DNA from: JAFAZJ01 sp050183765
GTDB taxonomy: Bacteria > Pseudomonadota > Alphaproteobacteria > Reyranellales > Reyranellaceae
Length of the DNA: 64,000 nt
Direction: 5' to 3'
Assembly (NCBI GenBank): GCA_050183765.1
Contig: JBFXAZ010000002.1
Span: forward strand, 62,001 to 126,000
Notes under the pieces: model-generated
What the model was told of the DNA's origin: nothing
Database searches by the model: none
The model's input: only the letters and a program-made list of their open reading frames with translations
Part shown: in pieces, positions 38,398 through 47,141 of the stretch
Layout of the letters: each line of letters begins with the position of its first letter
How positions within the stretch are numbered: the first letter of the stretch is position 1
Translations under genes and position numbers: made by a program

Positions 38398-38533
38398 TTA
38401 TTTCCTTCCCCCGGAGGGGGAAGGTGCCCGAAGCGCGGAAAGGGGATGTCCAGGACGAACGCAGGAGTCTGTCTTCGACATCCCCCTTCCGGCGCTGCGC
38501 GCCACCTTCCCCCTCCGGGGGAAGGTAAGATAA
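38398..38533. repeat. 136-bp palindromic intergenic element
   Basis: Outer arms TTCCCCCGGAGGGGGAAGGTG (from 38406) and CACCTTCCCCCTCCGGGGGAAGG (38503-38525); inner arms AAGGGGATGTC and GACATCCCCCTT. Together they could form one long hairpin ending the P450-glycosyltransferase transcript, 47 bp before the adenosine kinase start. The type differs in sequence from the 28549 element but has the same nested design. Confidence 0.75.
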
Positions 38534-38579
38534 TACTGAACGGCCCGAGCCCCTCTGCCTCACGGAACAAGACAAGCCA

Positions 38580-39560
38580 ATGACCGCTTCCGCCACCCAC
38601 GACGTGCTGGGCATCGGCAATGCCATCGTCGACGTCTTCGCGCAGACCGACGACGAGTTCCTGAACCTCAACAAGATGGCCAAGGGCGGCATGTCGCTGA
38701 TCGACACGGCGCGCGCCGAGGCGCTCTACCGCACCATGAAGGACGCGACCGAGGTGCAGGGCGGCTCCTGCGGCAACACGGTGGCCGGCGTCGCCTCGCT
38801 GGGCGGCAAGGCGGCCTATATCGGCAAGGTGCGCGACGACGCCCTGGGCTGGACCTTCCGGCACGACATCCGCGCCATGGGCGTCACCTTCGACACGCCG
38901 CCCGCGACCGAGGGTCCGCCCACGGCGCGCTCGCTGATCTTCGTCACGCCCGACGCGCAGCGCACCATGAACACCTACCTCGGCGCCTGCATCACCCTGG
39001 GGCCGGAGGACATCGACGTGCAGCAGGTCGCCGGCGCCAGCGTGACCTATGTCGAGGGCTACCTGTGGGATCCGCCGCGCGCCAAGGAGGCGGTGCGCAA
39101 GGCCTTCGCCGCCGCCCATGCCGCCGGCCGCAAGGTGTCGATCACGCTGTCGGACGCCTTCTGCGTCGATCGCTGGCGCGACGAGTTCAACCAGCTGATC
39201 CACGACGAGATCGATATCCTGTTCGCCAACGAAAGCGAGATCCTCTCGCTCTACCAGGTGAAGACCTTCGACGAGGCGCTGCAGCGCGCCCGCGCCACCG
39301 GCAAGATCGTCGCCCTGACGCGCAGCGCCAAGGGCTCGGTGATCGTGCATCACGACGAGATCCATGTGGTCGATGCGGCCAAGGTCGCGAAGGTGGTCGA
39401 CACCACCGGGGCCGGCGATCTCTACGCTGCGGGCTTCCTCTACGGCTACACGCGCGGCAAGCCGCTGGCGGAATGCGCGCGCATCGGCGGCATCGCCGCC
39501 GGGGAGGTGATCAGCCATGTCGGTGCGCGTCCGCTGGTTCCGCTGAAAACCCTGATCTGA
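38580..39560 (+). CDS. PfkB family sugar kinase, adenosine-kinase-like
   Basis: 326 residues. Motif 1 is GGSCGNTVAGVASLGGKAAYIGKVRDD; motif 2 with the catalytic Asp is VDTTGAGDLYAAGFLYG. The N-terminal GIGNAIVDV and the TEGPPTARSLIFVTPDAQRTMNTYL lid match alphaproteobacterial adenosine kinases, which phosphorylate adenosine to AMP. Inosine or another nucleoside could be the true substrate. The ATG at 38580 lacks a strong binding site. Followed after 12 bp by the AmpG-like gene, probably one transcript with it and the Pat-type gene. Confidence 0.9.
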   Translation: MTASATHDVLGIGNAIVDVFAQTDDEFLNLNKMAKGGMSLIDTARAEALYRTMKDATEVQGGSCGNTVAGVASLGGKAAYIGKVRDDALGWTFRHDIRAMGVTFDTPPATEGPPTARSLIFVTPDAQRTMNTYLGACITLGPEDIDVQQVAGASVTYVEGYLWDPPRAKEAVRKAFAAAHAAGRKVSITLSDAFCVDRWRDEFNQLIHDEIDILFANESEILSLYQVKTFDEALQRARATGKIVALTRSAKGSVIVHHDEIHVVDAAKVAKVVDTTGAGDLYAAGFLYGYTRGKPLAECARIGGIAAGEVISHVGARPLVPLKTLI

Positions 39561-39572
39561 CGGCGCCCGCCG

Positions 39573-40979
39573 ATGGCCGATGAAGCCGCGACAGCGCGCC
39601 GGCCGGGGTGGATCGAAGCGATCCTGTCGTATCGCCACGGCGTGGTGTGGGCGGCCTTGTTCCTGGGCTTCTCCAGCGGACTGCCGATCCTGCTGGTCTT
39701 CAGCACGCTCTCGGCGCGCCTGCGCCAGAACGGCGTGGACCTGACGACAATCGGCTTCGTCAGCTGGGTCGCCCTGACCTACGCCTGGAAGTTCGCCTGG
39801 TCACCCTTCGTCGACCGATTGCCGATCCCGCTGTTGACGGCGCGGCTGGGCCGTCGCCGTAGCTGGATGCTGCTGGCACAGGGCGTGATCATCGCCGGCC
39901 TGATCGCCATGGCGCAGTTCGATCCGCAGACCGACCTGCGCGCCTTGGTCATCGCCGCTGTCGCCGTGGCCTTCGCCTCGGCTACGCAGGACATCGCCGT
40001 CGATGCCTGGCGCATCGAGGCGACGGGAGCGGAACTGCAGGGCCCGACCGCCGGCGCCTATCAGCTCGGCTATCGCATCGCCGTGCTGGCCGCCGGCGCC
40101 GGCGCGCTGGTGATCGCCGCGCGCGCCGGCTGGACCAGCGCCTACCTGGCGATGGCGGTGCTGGGCCTTGTCGGTGTGATCACCACGCTGATCATCCGCG
40201 AGCCGAAGGCGCCCGCGCCGACGGCCGAGGTCGCAGCCGACCGTCCGACCGATCTCGTGTCGCGGCTGAGCGCGTGGCTGATGATCGCGGTGATCGGCCC
40301 CTTCGCCGACTATTTCCGGCGCATGGGCTGGCTTGGCGTCGCCATCCTCGCCTTCATCGCCCTGTTTCGAATCAGCGATATCACCCTGGGCGTGATGGCC
40401 AACCCGTTCTATCTCGACATGGGCTTCTCGCTCGACGACATCGCCACCGTGACCAAGATCTACGGCGCGCTGATGTCGGTGCTGGGCGCGGTCTCCGGCG
40501 GCGTGATCGTCGCGCGCTACGGCGTGCGCGCGCCGCTGATCTGGATGGCGTTCCTGCTGCCGCTGACCAACCTGCTCTTCGCCCTGCTGGCGGCGCGCGG
40601 CACGCCCGACCTGTGGCTGCTGGCAGCCGCGATCTCCGCCGACAACTTCGTCACCGGCATCTCCGGCTCGGTGTTCATCGCCTATCTCTCGAGCCTGACC
40701 AACACCGCCTACACGGCGACGCAGTATGCCCTGTTCACCTCGCTGATGCTGCTGCCGGGCAAGTTCCTCGGCGGCTGGTCGGGTGCGATCGTCGACTGGG
40801 CGCGCGCCAACGGCCGCTCGCTGCCGGTGATCGGCGACTGGCTGGTGGCGCTGTCGGTGTCGACCAAGCACGAGGGCTATATCGTGTTCTTCATCTACAC
40901 GACCGTGGTCGGCCTGCCGGCGGTGATCCTGTCGATCTGGCTGGCGCGCCGCACGATGAAGCCGGAACCCGCCGGATGA
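39573..40979 (+). CDS. AmpG-like MFS transporter
   Basis: 468 residues with about 12 membrane spans. GFSSGLPILLVFSTLSARL, WVALTYAWKFAWSPFVDR and ASATQDIAVDAWRIEA match AmpG, the muropeptide (anhydromuropeptide) permease that recycles cell-wall fragments. The 13-residue N-terminus is cytoplasmic and basic. The 3' end overlaps the Pat-type gene by 4 bp (ATGA), so these are coupled, which is unusual for a peptidoglycan-recycling permease. Other MFS functions remain possible. Confidence 0.85.
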   Translation: MADEAATARRPGWIEAILSYRHGVVWAALFLGFSSGLPILLVFSTLSARLRQNGVDLTTIGFVSWVALTYAWKFAWSPFVDRLPIPLLTARLGRRRSWMLLAQGVIIAGLIAMAQFDPQTDLRALVIAAVAVAFASATQDIAVDAWRIEATGAELQGPTAGAYQLGYRIAVLAAGAGALVIAARAGWTSAYLAMAVLGLVGVITTLIIREPKAPAPTAEVAADRPTDLVSRLSAWLMIAVIGPFADYFRRMGWLGVAILAFIALFRISDITLGVMANPFYLDMGFSLDDIATVTKIYGALMSVLGAVSGGVIVARYGVRAPLIWMAFLLPLTNLLFALLAARGTPDLWLLAAAISADNFVTGISGSVFIAYLSSLTNTAYTATQYALFTSLMLLPGKFLGGWSGAIVDWARANGRSLPVIGDWLVALSVSTKHEGYIVFFIYTTVVGLPAVILSIWLARRTMKPEPAG

Positions 40980-43678
40980 CCATCCGCAATTTCGAGGCCC
41001 TGTTCCGCCCGAAATCCGTCGCCCTGGTCGGTGCCAGCTCGCGTCCCTCCGCGGTCGGCGCTCTGATCGCGCGCAATCTGCACGGCGATGGCTTCGCGGG
41101 ACCGATCTGGCTGGTCAACAGGAACGGCCGGCCGAGCGCCCATCGCGCGACGCTGAAGCGCATCCGCGACCTGCCGGCCGCGCCCGATCTCGCGATCCTG
41201 TGCGTGCCGGTCGACCAGATCGCGCCCTCGATCGCGGAGCTGGCGAGGCGTGGGACGCGGGCCGCCATCGTAGTCACCGCCGGCCTCGACGAGACGCAAC
41301 GCGACCGGCTGCTGGAAGCCGCGCGACCGACGACGATGCGCATCGTCGGCCCGAACTGCCTGGGCATCATGGTGCCGCCGCTCGGGCTCAACGCGACGTT
41401 CGCCCATCGCGCGGCGCTGAAGGGTGGGCTGGGGTTCGTCAGCCAGTCCGGCGCGGTGATCACGGCGGCGGTCGATTGGGCCTGCGCGCGCAACATCGGC
41501 TTCAGCCACGTCGTGTCGCTGGGTGAGATGAGCGACGTCGATTTCGGCGACATGCTCGACTGGCTGGCGCTGGACAGCGAAACCAGCGCGATCCTGCTGC
41601 ACATCGAATCGGTCACCAGCGCGCGCAAGTTCATGTCGGCGGCGCGCGCGGCCGCGCGATCGAAGCCGGTGATCGTGCTCAAGGCCGGCCGCAGCGAGGC
41701 GGCGGCACGCGCCGCGCATGTCCATGTCGGCGCGCTGGCCGGTGCCGATGCCGTCTACGACGCCGCCTTCCGCCGCGCCGGCACGCTGCGCGTCGAGGAT
41801 CTCGACGGGCTGTTCGAGGCCACCGCCAGCCTCGCCTCGAGCCGGCCGCTGTTCGGCGAGCGGCTGGCGATCCTCACCAATGGCGGCGGCCTGGGCGTGC
41901 TGGCGGCCGACGCGCTGATCGAGACCAAGGGACGGCTGGCCGAGCTCGCGCCGCAGACGCTGGCCAGTCTGGACGTGCGCATGCCGCCGACCTGGTCGCG
42001 CGGCAATCCCGTCGACATCCTCGGCGACGCGCCGGCGGAGCGCTACGAGCATGCACTGGAGACGCTGCTGGCCGATCGCGGCGTCGATGCCGTGCTGGTG
42101 CTGAACTGCCCCACGGCGGTGACGCCGGGCGAGGACTCGGCGCGCGCCGTCGTCGCCGCGGCCTCGCGCTCGCGCAAGCCGGTGCTGACCAGCTGGGTGG
42201 GCGCCGAGGCTCAGGTCGAGGCGCACAAGGCGCTGCGCGCCGCCAGCCTGCCGACCTACGAGACGCCGCGCCAGGCGGTGCGCGGTTTCATGGACCTGGT
42301 GACCTGGCGGCGCAACCGCGTGGCGCTGATGGAGACGCCGCCCTCGCAGCCCGAGGCGTTCGCGATCGACACCGCTGCGGCGCGCGCCGTCATCGCATCG
42401 GTGCGCGCCCAGGGACGCGACGTGCTGAGCGAGGCCGAGGCCAAGGAGGTGCTCGACGCCTGCGCCATCCCGGTGGTCGAGACCATCGCCGCGCGCAGCG
42501 CCGAGGAAGCGGTCGGCGCGGCGGTCCGCATCGGCGCCCCGGTGGCGCTGAAGATCCAGTCGCCGGACATCGTGCACAAATCCGATGTCGGCGGCGTGAT
42601 GCTCGACCTGCGCGACGAGGATCAGGTGTTTCGCGCCGCCGCCGACATGCTGGCGCGGGTCGGCCGCCTGCGGCCGGACGCGCGCATCGAAGGCTTCTCG
42701 GTGCAGCGCATGGTCGAGCGGCGCGAGGCCTGGGAGCTGATCGTCGGCCTGGCCGAGGATCCGACCTTCGGCCCGGTGGTCGTCTTCGGCCATGGCGGCA
42801 CCGCGGTCGAGCGGCTGGCCGATCGTTCGCTGGGCCTGCCGCCGCTGAACATGAAGCTGGCGCACGACATGATCGAGGACACCCGGGTCTGGCGCCTGCT
42901 GCAGGGCTATGGCGGGCAACCGGCGGCGGCGATCGACGCCATCGCGCTCAGCCTCATCAAGGTGGCGCAGATCGCCGCCGAGCTGCCGGAGATCGCCGAA
43001 CTGGAGATCAATCCGCTGCTCGCCGACCAGCAACGCGTCGTGGCGCTGGACGCGCGCATCCGCCTGCGTGCCGCCGACGAGCCGGCGCGGGCGCTCGCCA
43101 TCCGCCCCTATCCGCGCGAGCTCGAGCGGACCGAGGGCCTGCGCGACGGCCGCGCCTTCCTGCTGCGGCCGATCCGGCCGGAGGATGAGGATGCGCTGCG
43201 CGCGTTCGGCGCCAGGCTCGACCGCGAGGACGTGCGCATGCGCTTCTTCGCGCCGCTGGCGACGCTGACCCACGAGATGGCCGCGCGGCTCACCCAGATC
43301 GACTACGACCGGCAGATGGCCTTCGTCGCGGTCGGCGGCAACGGCGAGATCTGGGGCGTCGTGCGCCTGTCGTCCGATCCCGACAATGTCTGCGCCGAGT
43401 TCGCGATCATCGTGCGCAGCGACCTCAAGGGCACCGGCCTGGGCCGCCTGCTGATGGCGCGCATCATCGACTACGCGCGCCGCCGGGGACTGGCCGAGCT
43501 CGAGGGCCTGGTGCTGCGCGAGAACAGCACAATGCTCGATTTCAGCCGCCGGCTGGGCTTCCGGACCACCGGCTCGGGCGATCCCACCGTGGTGCGCGTC
43601 GTGCTCGACCTGAAGGGCTCAGTGCCGGGCGGCCAGCCCGCCGTCGACGGTGAAGACGACGCCGCTGGTGTAGGCTGA
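40976..43678 (+). CDS. Pat-type protein: acyl-CoA synthetase (NDP-forming)-like region plus GNAT acetyltransferase
   Basis: 900 residues. CoA-binding domain (about 1-130; FRPKSVALVGASSRPSAVG), succinyl-CoA-synthetase-like domain (about 140-430; GFVSQSGAVITAAVDW), ATP-grasp domain (about 470-700; AEAKEVLDACAIPVVET, DIVHKSDVGGVMLDL, GHGGTAVE), and a C-terminal GNAT domain (about 720-880; FAIIVRSDLKGTGLGRLLM). This is the layout of Pat/PatZ (YfiQ), which acetylates lysines and switches off acetyl-CoA synthetase. The ATG at 40976 overlaps the AmpG-like stop. The partial acs gene at the window's left edge would be a classic target. The 3' end overlaps the convergent SDR gene by 60 bp. Confidence 0.92.
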   Translation: MTIRNFEALFRPKSVALVGASSRPSAVGALIARNLHGDGFAGPIWLVNRNGRPSAHRATLKRIRDLPAAPDLAILCVPVDQIAPSIAELARRGTRAAIVVTAGLDETQRDRLLEAARPTTMRIVGPNCLGIMVPPLGLNATFAHRAALKGGLGFVSQSGAVITAAVDWACARNIGFSHVVSLGEMSDVDFGDMLDWLALDSETSAILLHIESVTSARKFMSAARAAARSKPVIVLKAGRSEAAARAAHVHVGALAGADAVYDAAFRRAGTLRVEDLDGLFEATASLASSRPLFGERLAILTNGGGLGVLAADALIETKGRLAELAPQTLASLDVRMPPTWSRGNPVDILGDAPAERYEHALETLLADRGVDAVLVLNCPTAVTPGEDSARAVVAAASRSRKPVLTSWVGAEAQVEAHKALRAASLPTYETPRQAVRGFMDLVTWRRNRVALMETPPSQPEAFAIDTAAARAVIASVRAQGRDVLSEAEAKEVLDACAIPVVETIAARSAEEAVGAAVRIGAPVALKIQSPDIVHKSDVGGVMLDLRDEDQVFRAAADMLARVGRLRPDARIEGFSVQRMVERREAWELIVGLAEDPTFGPVVVFGHGGTAVERLADRSLGLPPLNMKLAHDMIEDTRVWRLLQGYGGQPAAAIDAIALSLIKVAQIAAELPEIAELEINPLLADQQRVVALDARIRLRAADEPARALAIRPYPRELERTEGLRDGRAFLLRPIRPEDEDALRAFGARLDREDVRMRFFAPLATLTHEMAARLTQIDYDRQMAFVAVGGNGEIWGVVRLSSDPDNVCAEFAIIVRSDLKGTGLGRLLMARIIDYARRRGLAELEGLVLRENSTMLDFSRRLGFRTTGSGDPTVVRVVLDLKGSVPGGQPAVDGEDDAAGVG

Positions 43679-44392
43679 ACGATCCGAGGCGAGAAACACC
43701 GCGAGGTCGGCGATCTCCTGCGGCTCGCAGGGACGGCCCAGCGGCAGGTGCTTGGTGAGTTCCGGCCAGCGATCGGGATTGCCGAGCTCCTTCTGCGCCT
43801 GCGAGCGGAACAGGGTCACCAGCCGGTCCGTGCGCGTCGCCGGCGGGTTGATGGCGACCACCCGCACGCCGTGCTCGATGCTGCGCGAGCCCACGGTGCG
43901 CGTGAACATCATCAGCGAGGCGTTGCCCATGCTGCCGGCGGCGTAGTCGTAGTTCGGCATCTCGCCGGCCAGGCCGATGATGTTGACGATCACGCCGCGC
44001 TTGCGGGCCTTCATCTCCGTGATCATGGCGCGCGTCGTGTTGATGTAGCCGAAGACCTTGAGGTTCCAGACCTCGCGCCATTTCGCCTCGTCGATGGTCT
44101 CGATGTCGCCGCGCGGGATCGCGCCGGCGTTGTTCACCAGGATGTCGACATCGGCGCACGCCTTCACCAGCCCGCGCGCGGCATCGCCGTCGGCCAGGTC
44201 GACGGCGTGCAGATCGACCGAGACGTTGAAGCGCTGGCGCAGCCGGTTGCGGGCCTCGTCGAGGTTCTGCTGGCTGCGCGCCGCCAGGTGCACGTTGCAG
44301 CCCTCCGCGGCGAAGGATTCGGCGCAGGCGAAGCCGATGCCCTTCGAGCCGCCGGTGATCAGGACCGACTTTCCGGTCAGCCTCAAGTCCAT
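43619..44392 (-). CDS. Atypical short-chain dehydrogenase/reductase without the Ser-Tyr-Lys triad
   Basis: 257 residues with a normal Rossmann start (ITGGSKGIG, 12-20), VNNAG (86-90) and a C-terminal SGVVFTVDGG. Lining it up on the SDR pattern, the catalytic Ser falls at G140 (VNIIGLAG), the Tyr at G153 and the Lys at N157 (AAGSMGNASLM). So the hydride-transfer machinery is missing and it may bind NAD(P) or substrate without classic catalysis, or use other residues such as Y148/Y150. The ATG at 44392 follows GGGAGGGATGGC. The last 60 bp overlap the convergent Pat-type gene. Confidence 0.88.
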   Translation of the reverse strand: MDLRLTGKSVLITGGSKGIGFACAESFAAEGCNVHLAARSQQNLDEARNRLRQRFNVSVDLHAVDLADGDAARGLVKACADVDILVNNAGAIPRGDIETIDEAKWREVWNLKVFGYINTTRAMITEMKARKRGVIVNIIGLAGEMPNYDYAAGSMGNASLMMFTRTVGSRSIEHGVRVVAINPPATRTDRLVTLFRSQAQKELGNPDRWPELTKHLPLGRPCEPQEIADLAVFLASDRSAYTSGVVFTVDGGLAARH

Positions 44393-44626
44393 GCCATCCC
44401 TCCCCGAATCGAGGCGGGCATGATCAAGGACATGCGTCGGACGATCAACTATTGCCGTTTTGGTGACCAGTCATGCATTTGAAATGGTCGCCATGTTTGT
44501 TTTGCAATGATGCGATGCAGCAATTCCGCTGATCAGACAAGTTTGCTGACCCATATACTGTTTGTACCGGACAGAGACGCCGGACCAAACATTGGGAGAG
44601 GCGCTCTAACCCTTTTGGAGGTTAGT

Positions 44627-44875
44627 ATGCACTCTGACAAGTCTTATGCCAATTTTCAGGCCCGCATTGCCGACGGCGCCCTCAGCTACTCCCCTGAAAC
44701 CTCAGCTGCGCTCCACGCGCATGCCCGTGCGATCCGTGCGGCCGAGATCAGTGCCTTGATCAGCCGTGCAGCGAACGCATTGAGCACGCGCCTGACGGCC
44801 AGCTTCCGCAAGGCCCGGGCCCCCGCCGAGTCGGTCGCCCCGAGCGCGACCGCCGTCAGCGCCGGCGCCGACTGA
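44627..44875 (+). CDS. Small helical hypothetical protein upstream of DUF1127 gene
   Basis: 82 residues, unrecognised: helix-prone with many Ala and Ser (ALHAHARAIRAAEISALISRA), a basic SFRKARAP and an Ala/Ser tail. It has no cysteine or membrane span. The ATG at 44627 follows TTGGAGGTTAGT, a strong site. Its 17-bp gap to the DUF1127 gene indicates one transcript. The 234-bp leader region before it is visibly lower in GC and holds a TATACT (44551 area) that could be a -10 box, though no matching -35 was found. Confidence 0.65.
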   Translation: MHSDKSYANFQARIADGALSYSPETSAALHAHARAIRAAEISALISRAANALSTRLTASFRKARAPAESVAPSATAVSAGAD

Positions 44876-44892
44876 TCGCAAAGGACACGACC

Positions 44893-45111
44893 ATGGCTAT
44901 CACCACCACCGATTCATTTCTCGACGGCGCGGATGCCCGCCCCGCCGAGGTCTCGCCGCTTGCCCGGCTTCGCAGCACGTTGCGCCTGTGGCGTCAGCGC
45001 ACGATCGAGCGGTCGATGCTGGCGCACATGACCCAGCGCGACATCTCGGACATGGGCATGACCGAAGCCGATGTCCGCTACGAGATGGACAAGCCCTTCT
45101 GGCGCGCCTGA
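44893..45111 (+). CDS. DUF1127 (YjiS-like) small protein
   Basis: 72 residues. The family core is clear: LARLRSTLRLWRQRTIERSML then HMTQRDISDMGMTEADVRYEMDKPFW. DUF1127 proteins are short Arg-rich proteins; in several alphaproteobacteria they act in RNA turnover, stress and phosphate or carbon responses. The ATG at 44893 follows AAAGGACACGACC. It ends before a strong hairpin at 45123. Confidence 0.92.
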   Translation: MAITTTDSFLDGADARPAEVSPLARLRSTLRLWRQRTIERSMLAHMTQRDISDMGMTEADVRYEMDKPFWRA

Positions 45112-45122
45112 ACCGCCACTCT

Positions 45123-45152
45123 CCGGCGCGCGGTCCCCGGGCCGCGCGCCGG
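45123..45152 (+). terminator. Hairpin after the DUF1127 gene
   Basis: CCGGCGCGCGG (45123-45133) and CCGCGCGCCGG (45142-45152) are perfectly complementary across an 8-base loop, followed by TCCGTGTCTTG. Only a weak T-run, but a very stable stem right after the gene. Confidence 0.65.
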
Positions 45153-45186
45153 TCCGTGTCTTGCGTGTAGTCTCCAGCCGCAGTGT

Positions 45187-46431
45187 ATGAGTCACCGGAT
45201 GCCGCGAGACACCGATCTGCCCCTGTCGCCGCCGCCTGTCGCGGACCGGCGCCTGACGCCTGTTCTGATCGCCGTGCTGGCGATGCTGACGGCGTTCACG
45301 CCGATGTCGATCGACATGTATCTGCCGGCGTTCCCGACCATCCGCGGCGATTTCCAGGCCAGCACCGCCGAGATCCAGCTCAGCCTGTCGGCCTTCATGC
45401 TGGCCTTCGGCTTCGGCCAGATCTTCTACGGCCCGCTGGGCGATCATTTCGGCCGCAAGCCGGTGCTGATCACCGGCGTCGTGCTCTACATCGCCTCCAG
45501 CGCATTGTGCGCGCTCGCCGACAACGCCCAGCACCTGATCGCGCTGCGGGCCATCCAGGGCCTGAGCGCCTGCGCCGCGCCGGTCATGGCGCGCACCATG
45601 GTCCGCGACCTCGCCGAGCGCGACCGCGCCGCGCAGGTGATGTCGGTGCTGATGGCCTCGGTCAGCATGGCGCCGATGCTGGCGCCGCTGATCGGCAGCA
45701 CGGTGATGGACCTGTTCGGCTGGCGCGCCATCTTCCTGACCCTGGCGCTGTTCGGCACCATCGCGCTGATCGCGGCCAGCTTCATCCTGAAGGAGACGCT
45801 GCGGCCGGAACTGCGCGGACCGCTGGCCTTCGGCGGCATCATCCGCCGTTTCGGCGAGCTGCTGACGGCCCGCACCTTCATGGGCTACGCGCTCACGACC
45901 GGCTTCCTGTTCGGGGCGATGTTCTCGTTCATCTCGACCTCGTCCTTCGTGCTGATCGGGGTCTACAAGCTCAGCCCGATGACCTATTCGCTGGTGTTCG
46001 GCGCCTCTGTCGTGGCGATGACGATCGGCGCCACGGTCAACAGCCGCATGACGCGGCGCGTCGGGGCCGACGTGATGCTGCGCCGCGCCTGCTGGCTGCC
46101 GGCCGTCGCCGGCGTGCTGCTGATCGCCTACGGCGTCATCGAATCGCAGACCGGCGCGCTGGGCTGGATCCCGATTCCGTTGCTGTCGATGAGCCTGATC
46201 ACCTCGATGTCGTTCATCGCGCCCAACTCGACCGCCTGCGCCCTGCAGCGCTACCCGCACATGGCCGGCGCCGCCGCCTCGCTGCTGGGCGTGGTCCAGT
46301 TCGGCTGCGGCTCGATCTTCGGCGCCCTGGTCGGCCTGCTGATGAGCGGCAGCGTGCTGCCGATGACGCTGTTCATGGGCATGGGCGGCCTGCTCTGCTT
46401 CGCCGCGCACCGGTTGCTCGTACGCGAGTGA
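45187..46431 (+). CDS. Bcr/CflA-type multidrug efflux MFS transporter
   Basis: 414 residues, 12 membrane spans. Signatures: PMSIDMYLPAFPTIRGDF after the first span, FGFGQIFYGPLGDHFGRKPVL (MFS loop motif), and VMARTMVRDLAERDRAAQVMS, all hallmarks of DHA1 Bcr/CflA pumps that export drugs such as bicyclomycin or sulfonamides in exchange for protons. Start ATG 45187; a second ATG four codons later is equally possible, and no strong binding site distinguishes them. Monocistronic, followed after about 37 bp by the DUF1028 gene. Confidence 0.92.
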   Translation: MSHRMPRDTDLPLSPPPVADRRLTPVLIAVLAMLTAFTPMSIDMYLPAFPTIRGDFQASTAEIQLSLSAFMLAFGFGQIFYGPLGDHFGRKPVLITGVVLYIASSALCALADNAQHLIALRAIQGLSACAAPVMARTMVRDLAERDRAAQVMSVLMASVSMAPMLAPLIGSTVMDLFGWRAIFLTLALFGTIALIAASFILKETLRPELRGPLAFGGIIRRFGELLTARTFMGYALTTGFLFGAMFSFISTSSFVLIGVYKLSPMTYSLVFGASVVAMTIGATVNSRMTRRVGADVMLRRACWLPAVAGVLLIAYGVIESQTGALGWIPIPLLSMSLITSMSFIAPNSTACALQRYPHMAGAAASLLGVVQFGCGSIFGALVGLLMSGSVLPMTLFMGMGGLLCFAAHRLLVRE

Positions 46432-46468
46432 CGGCCCGATACTCCCGGTGACCGGCCGGGAGCATCGC

Positions 46469-47137
46469 ATGACCTTCTCCATCCTCGCCCGCTGCCCCGC
46501 CACGCGCATGCTGGGCATCGCCACAGCGACGCGATCCTTCGCCGTGGGTTCGCGCGTGCCCTTTGCCGCCGCGCGGCTCGGCGTGGTCGCGATCATGGCC
46601 AAGGCCGATGCGCGGCTGGGTCATTTCGCGATGAGCCAGCTCGCCGCCGGACACAAGGCGCAGGCCACGCTCGACGCCGTGGTGCGCAACGATTCATGGC
46701 CGGAGTACCGCCAGCTCGCGGTGATCGACGACGACGGCGCGATCGCCGCGCGCACCGGCAGCGAGGCGGTGGCCTGGGCCGGCCACGACGTCAGCGACAA
46801 CCTGGTCGTGCTGGGCAACGTGCTGCCCGGCCGCCAGACCATCGATGCGATGAAGGCTCGCTTTTTCGCCACGGACGGCCAGCCCTTCGAGGACCGGCTG
46901 CTGCTGGCGCTGGAGGCCGGCCGCGACGCCGGCGGCCAGATCGGCGGGCAGGTTTCGGCCGCGCTGCTTGTCTACGACCAGGACCGCTTCGCGCGCGTCG
47001 ACCTGCGCGTCGACCAGCACGAGGAGCCGGTGGGCGAGCTACGGCGCGTCTTCGAGGCCTACCGGCCGTACATCCCCTACTACGTGCAGCGCCAGCGCGA
47101 TCCGCGTGTGCCGCCGTGGCACGAGTGGAAGCCATAA
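46469..47137 (+). CDS. DUF1028 family protein (Ntn-hydrolase-like fold)
   Basis: 222 residues. It begins MTFSILARCPATRMLGIAT, the near-invariant DUF1028 start, followed by AVGSRVPFAAARLGVVA and the late GQIGGQVSAALLVYD. The family is thought to have an Ntn-hydrolase-like fold and is often found beside peptidase or aromatic-compound genes; no reaction is established. The ATG at 46469 follows GGGAGCATCGC and is preferred to one seven codons earlier. Convergent with the TauE gene, 4 bp apart. Confidence 0.9.
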   Translation: MTFSILARCPATRMLGIATATRSFAVGSRVPFAAARLGVVAIMAKADARLGHFAMSQLAAGHKAQATLDAVVRNDSWPEYRQLAVIDDDGAIAARTGSEAVAWAGHDVSDNLVVLGNVLPGRQTIDAMKARFFATDGQPFEDRLLLALEAGRDAGGQIGGQVSAALLVYDQDRFARVDLRVDQHEEPVGELRRVFEAYRPYIPYYVQRQRDPRVPPWHEWKP

Positions 47138-47141
47138 GCTC

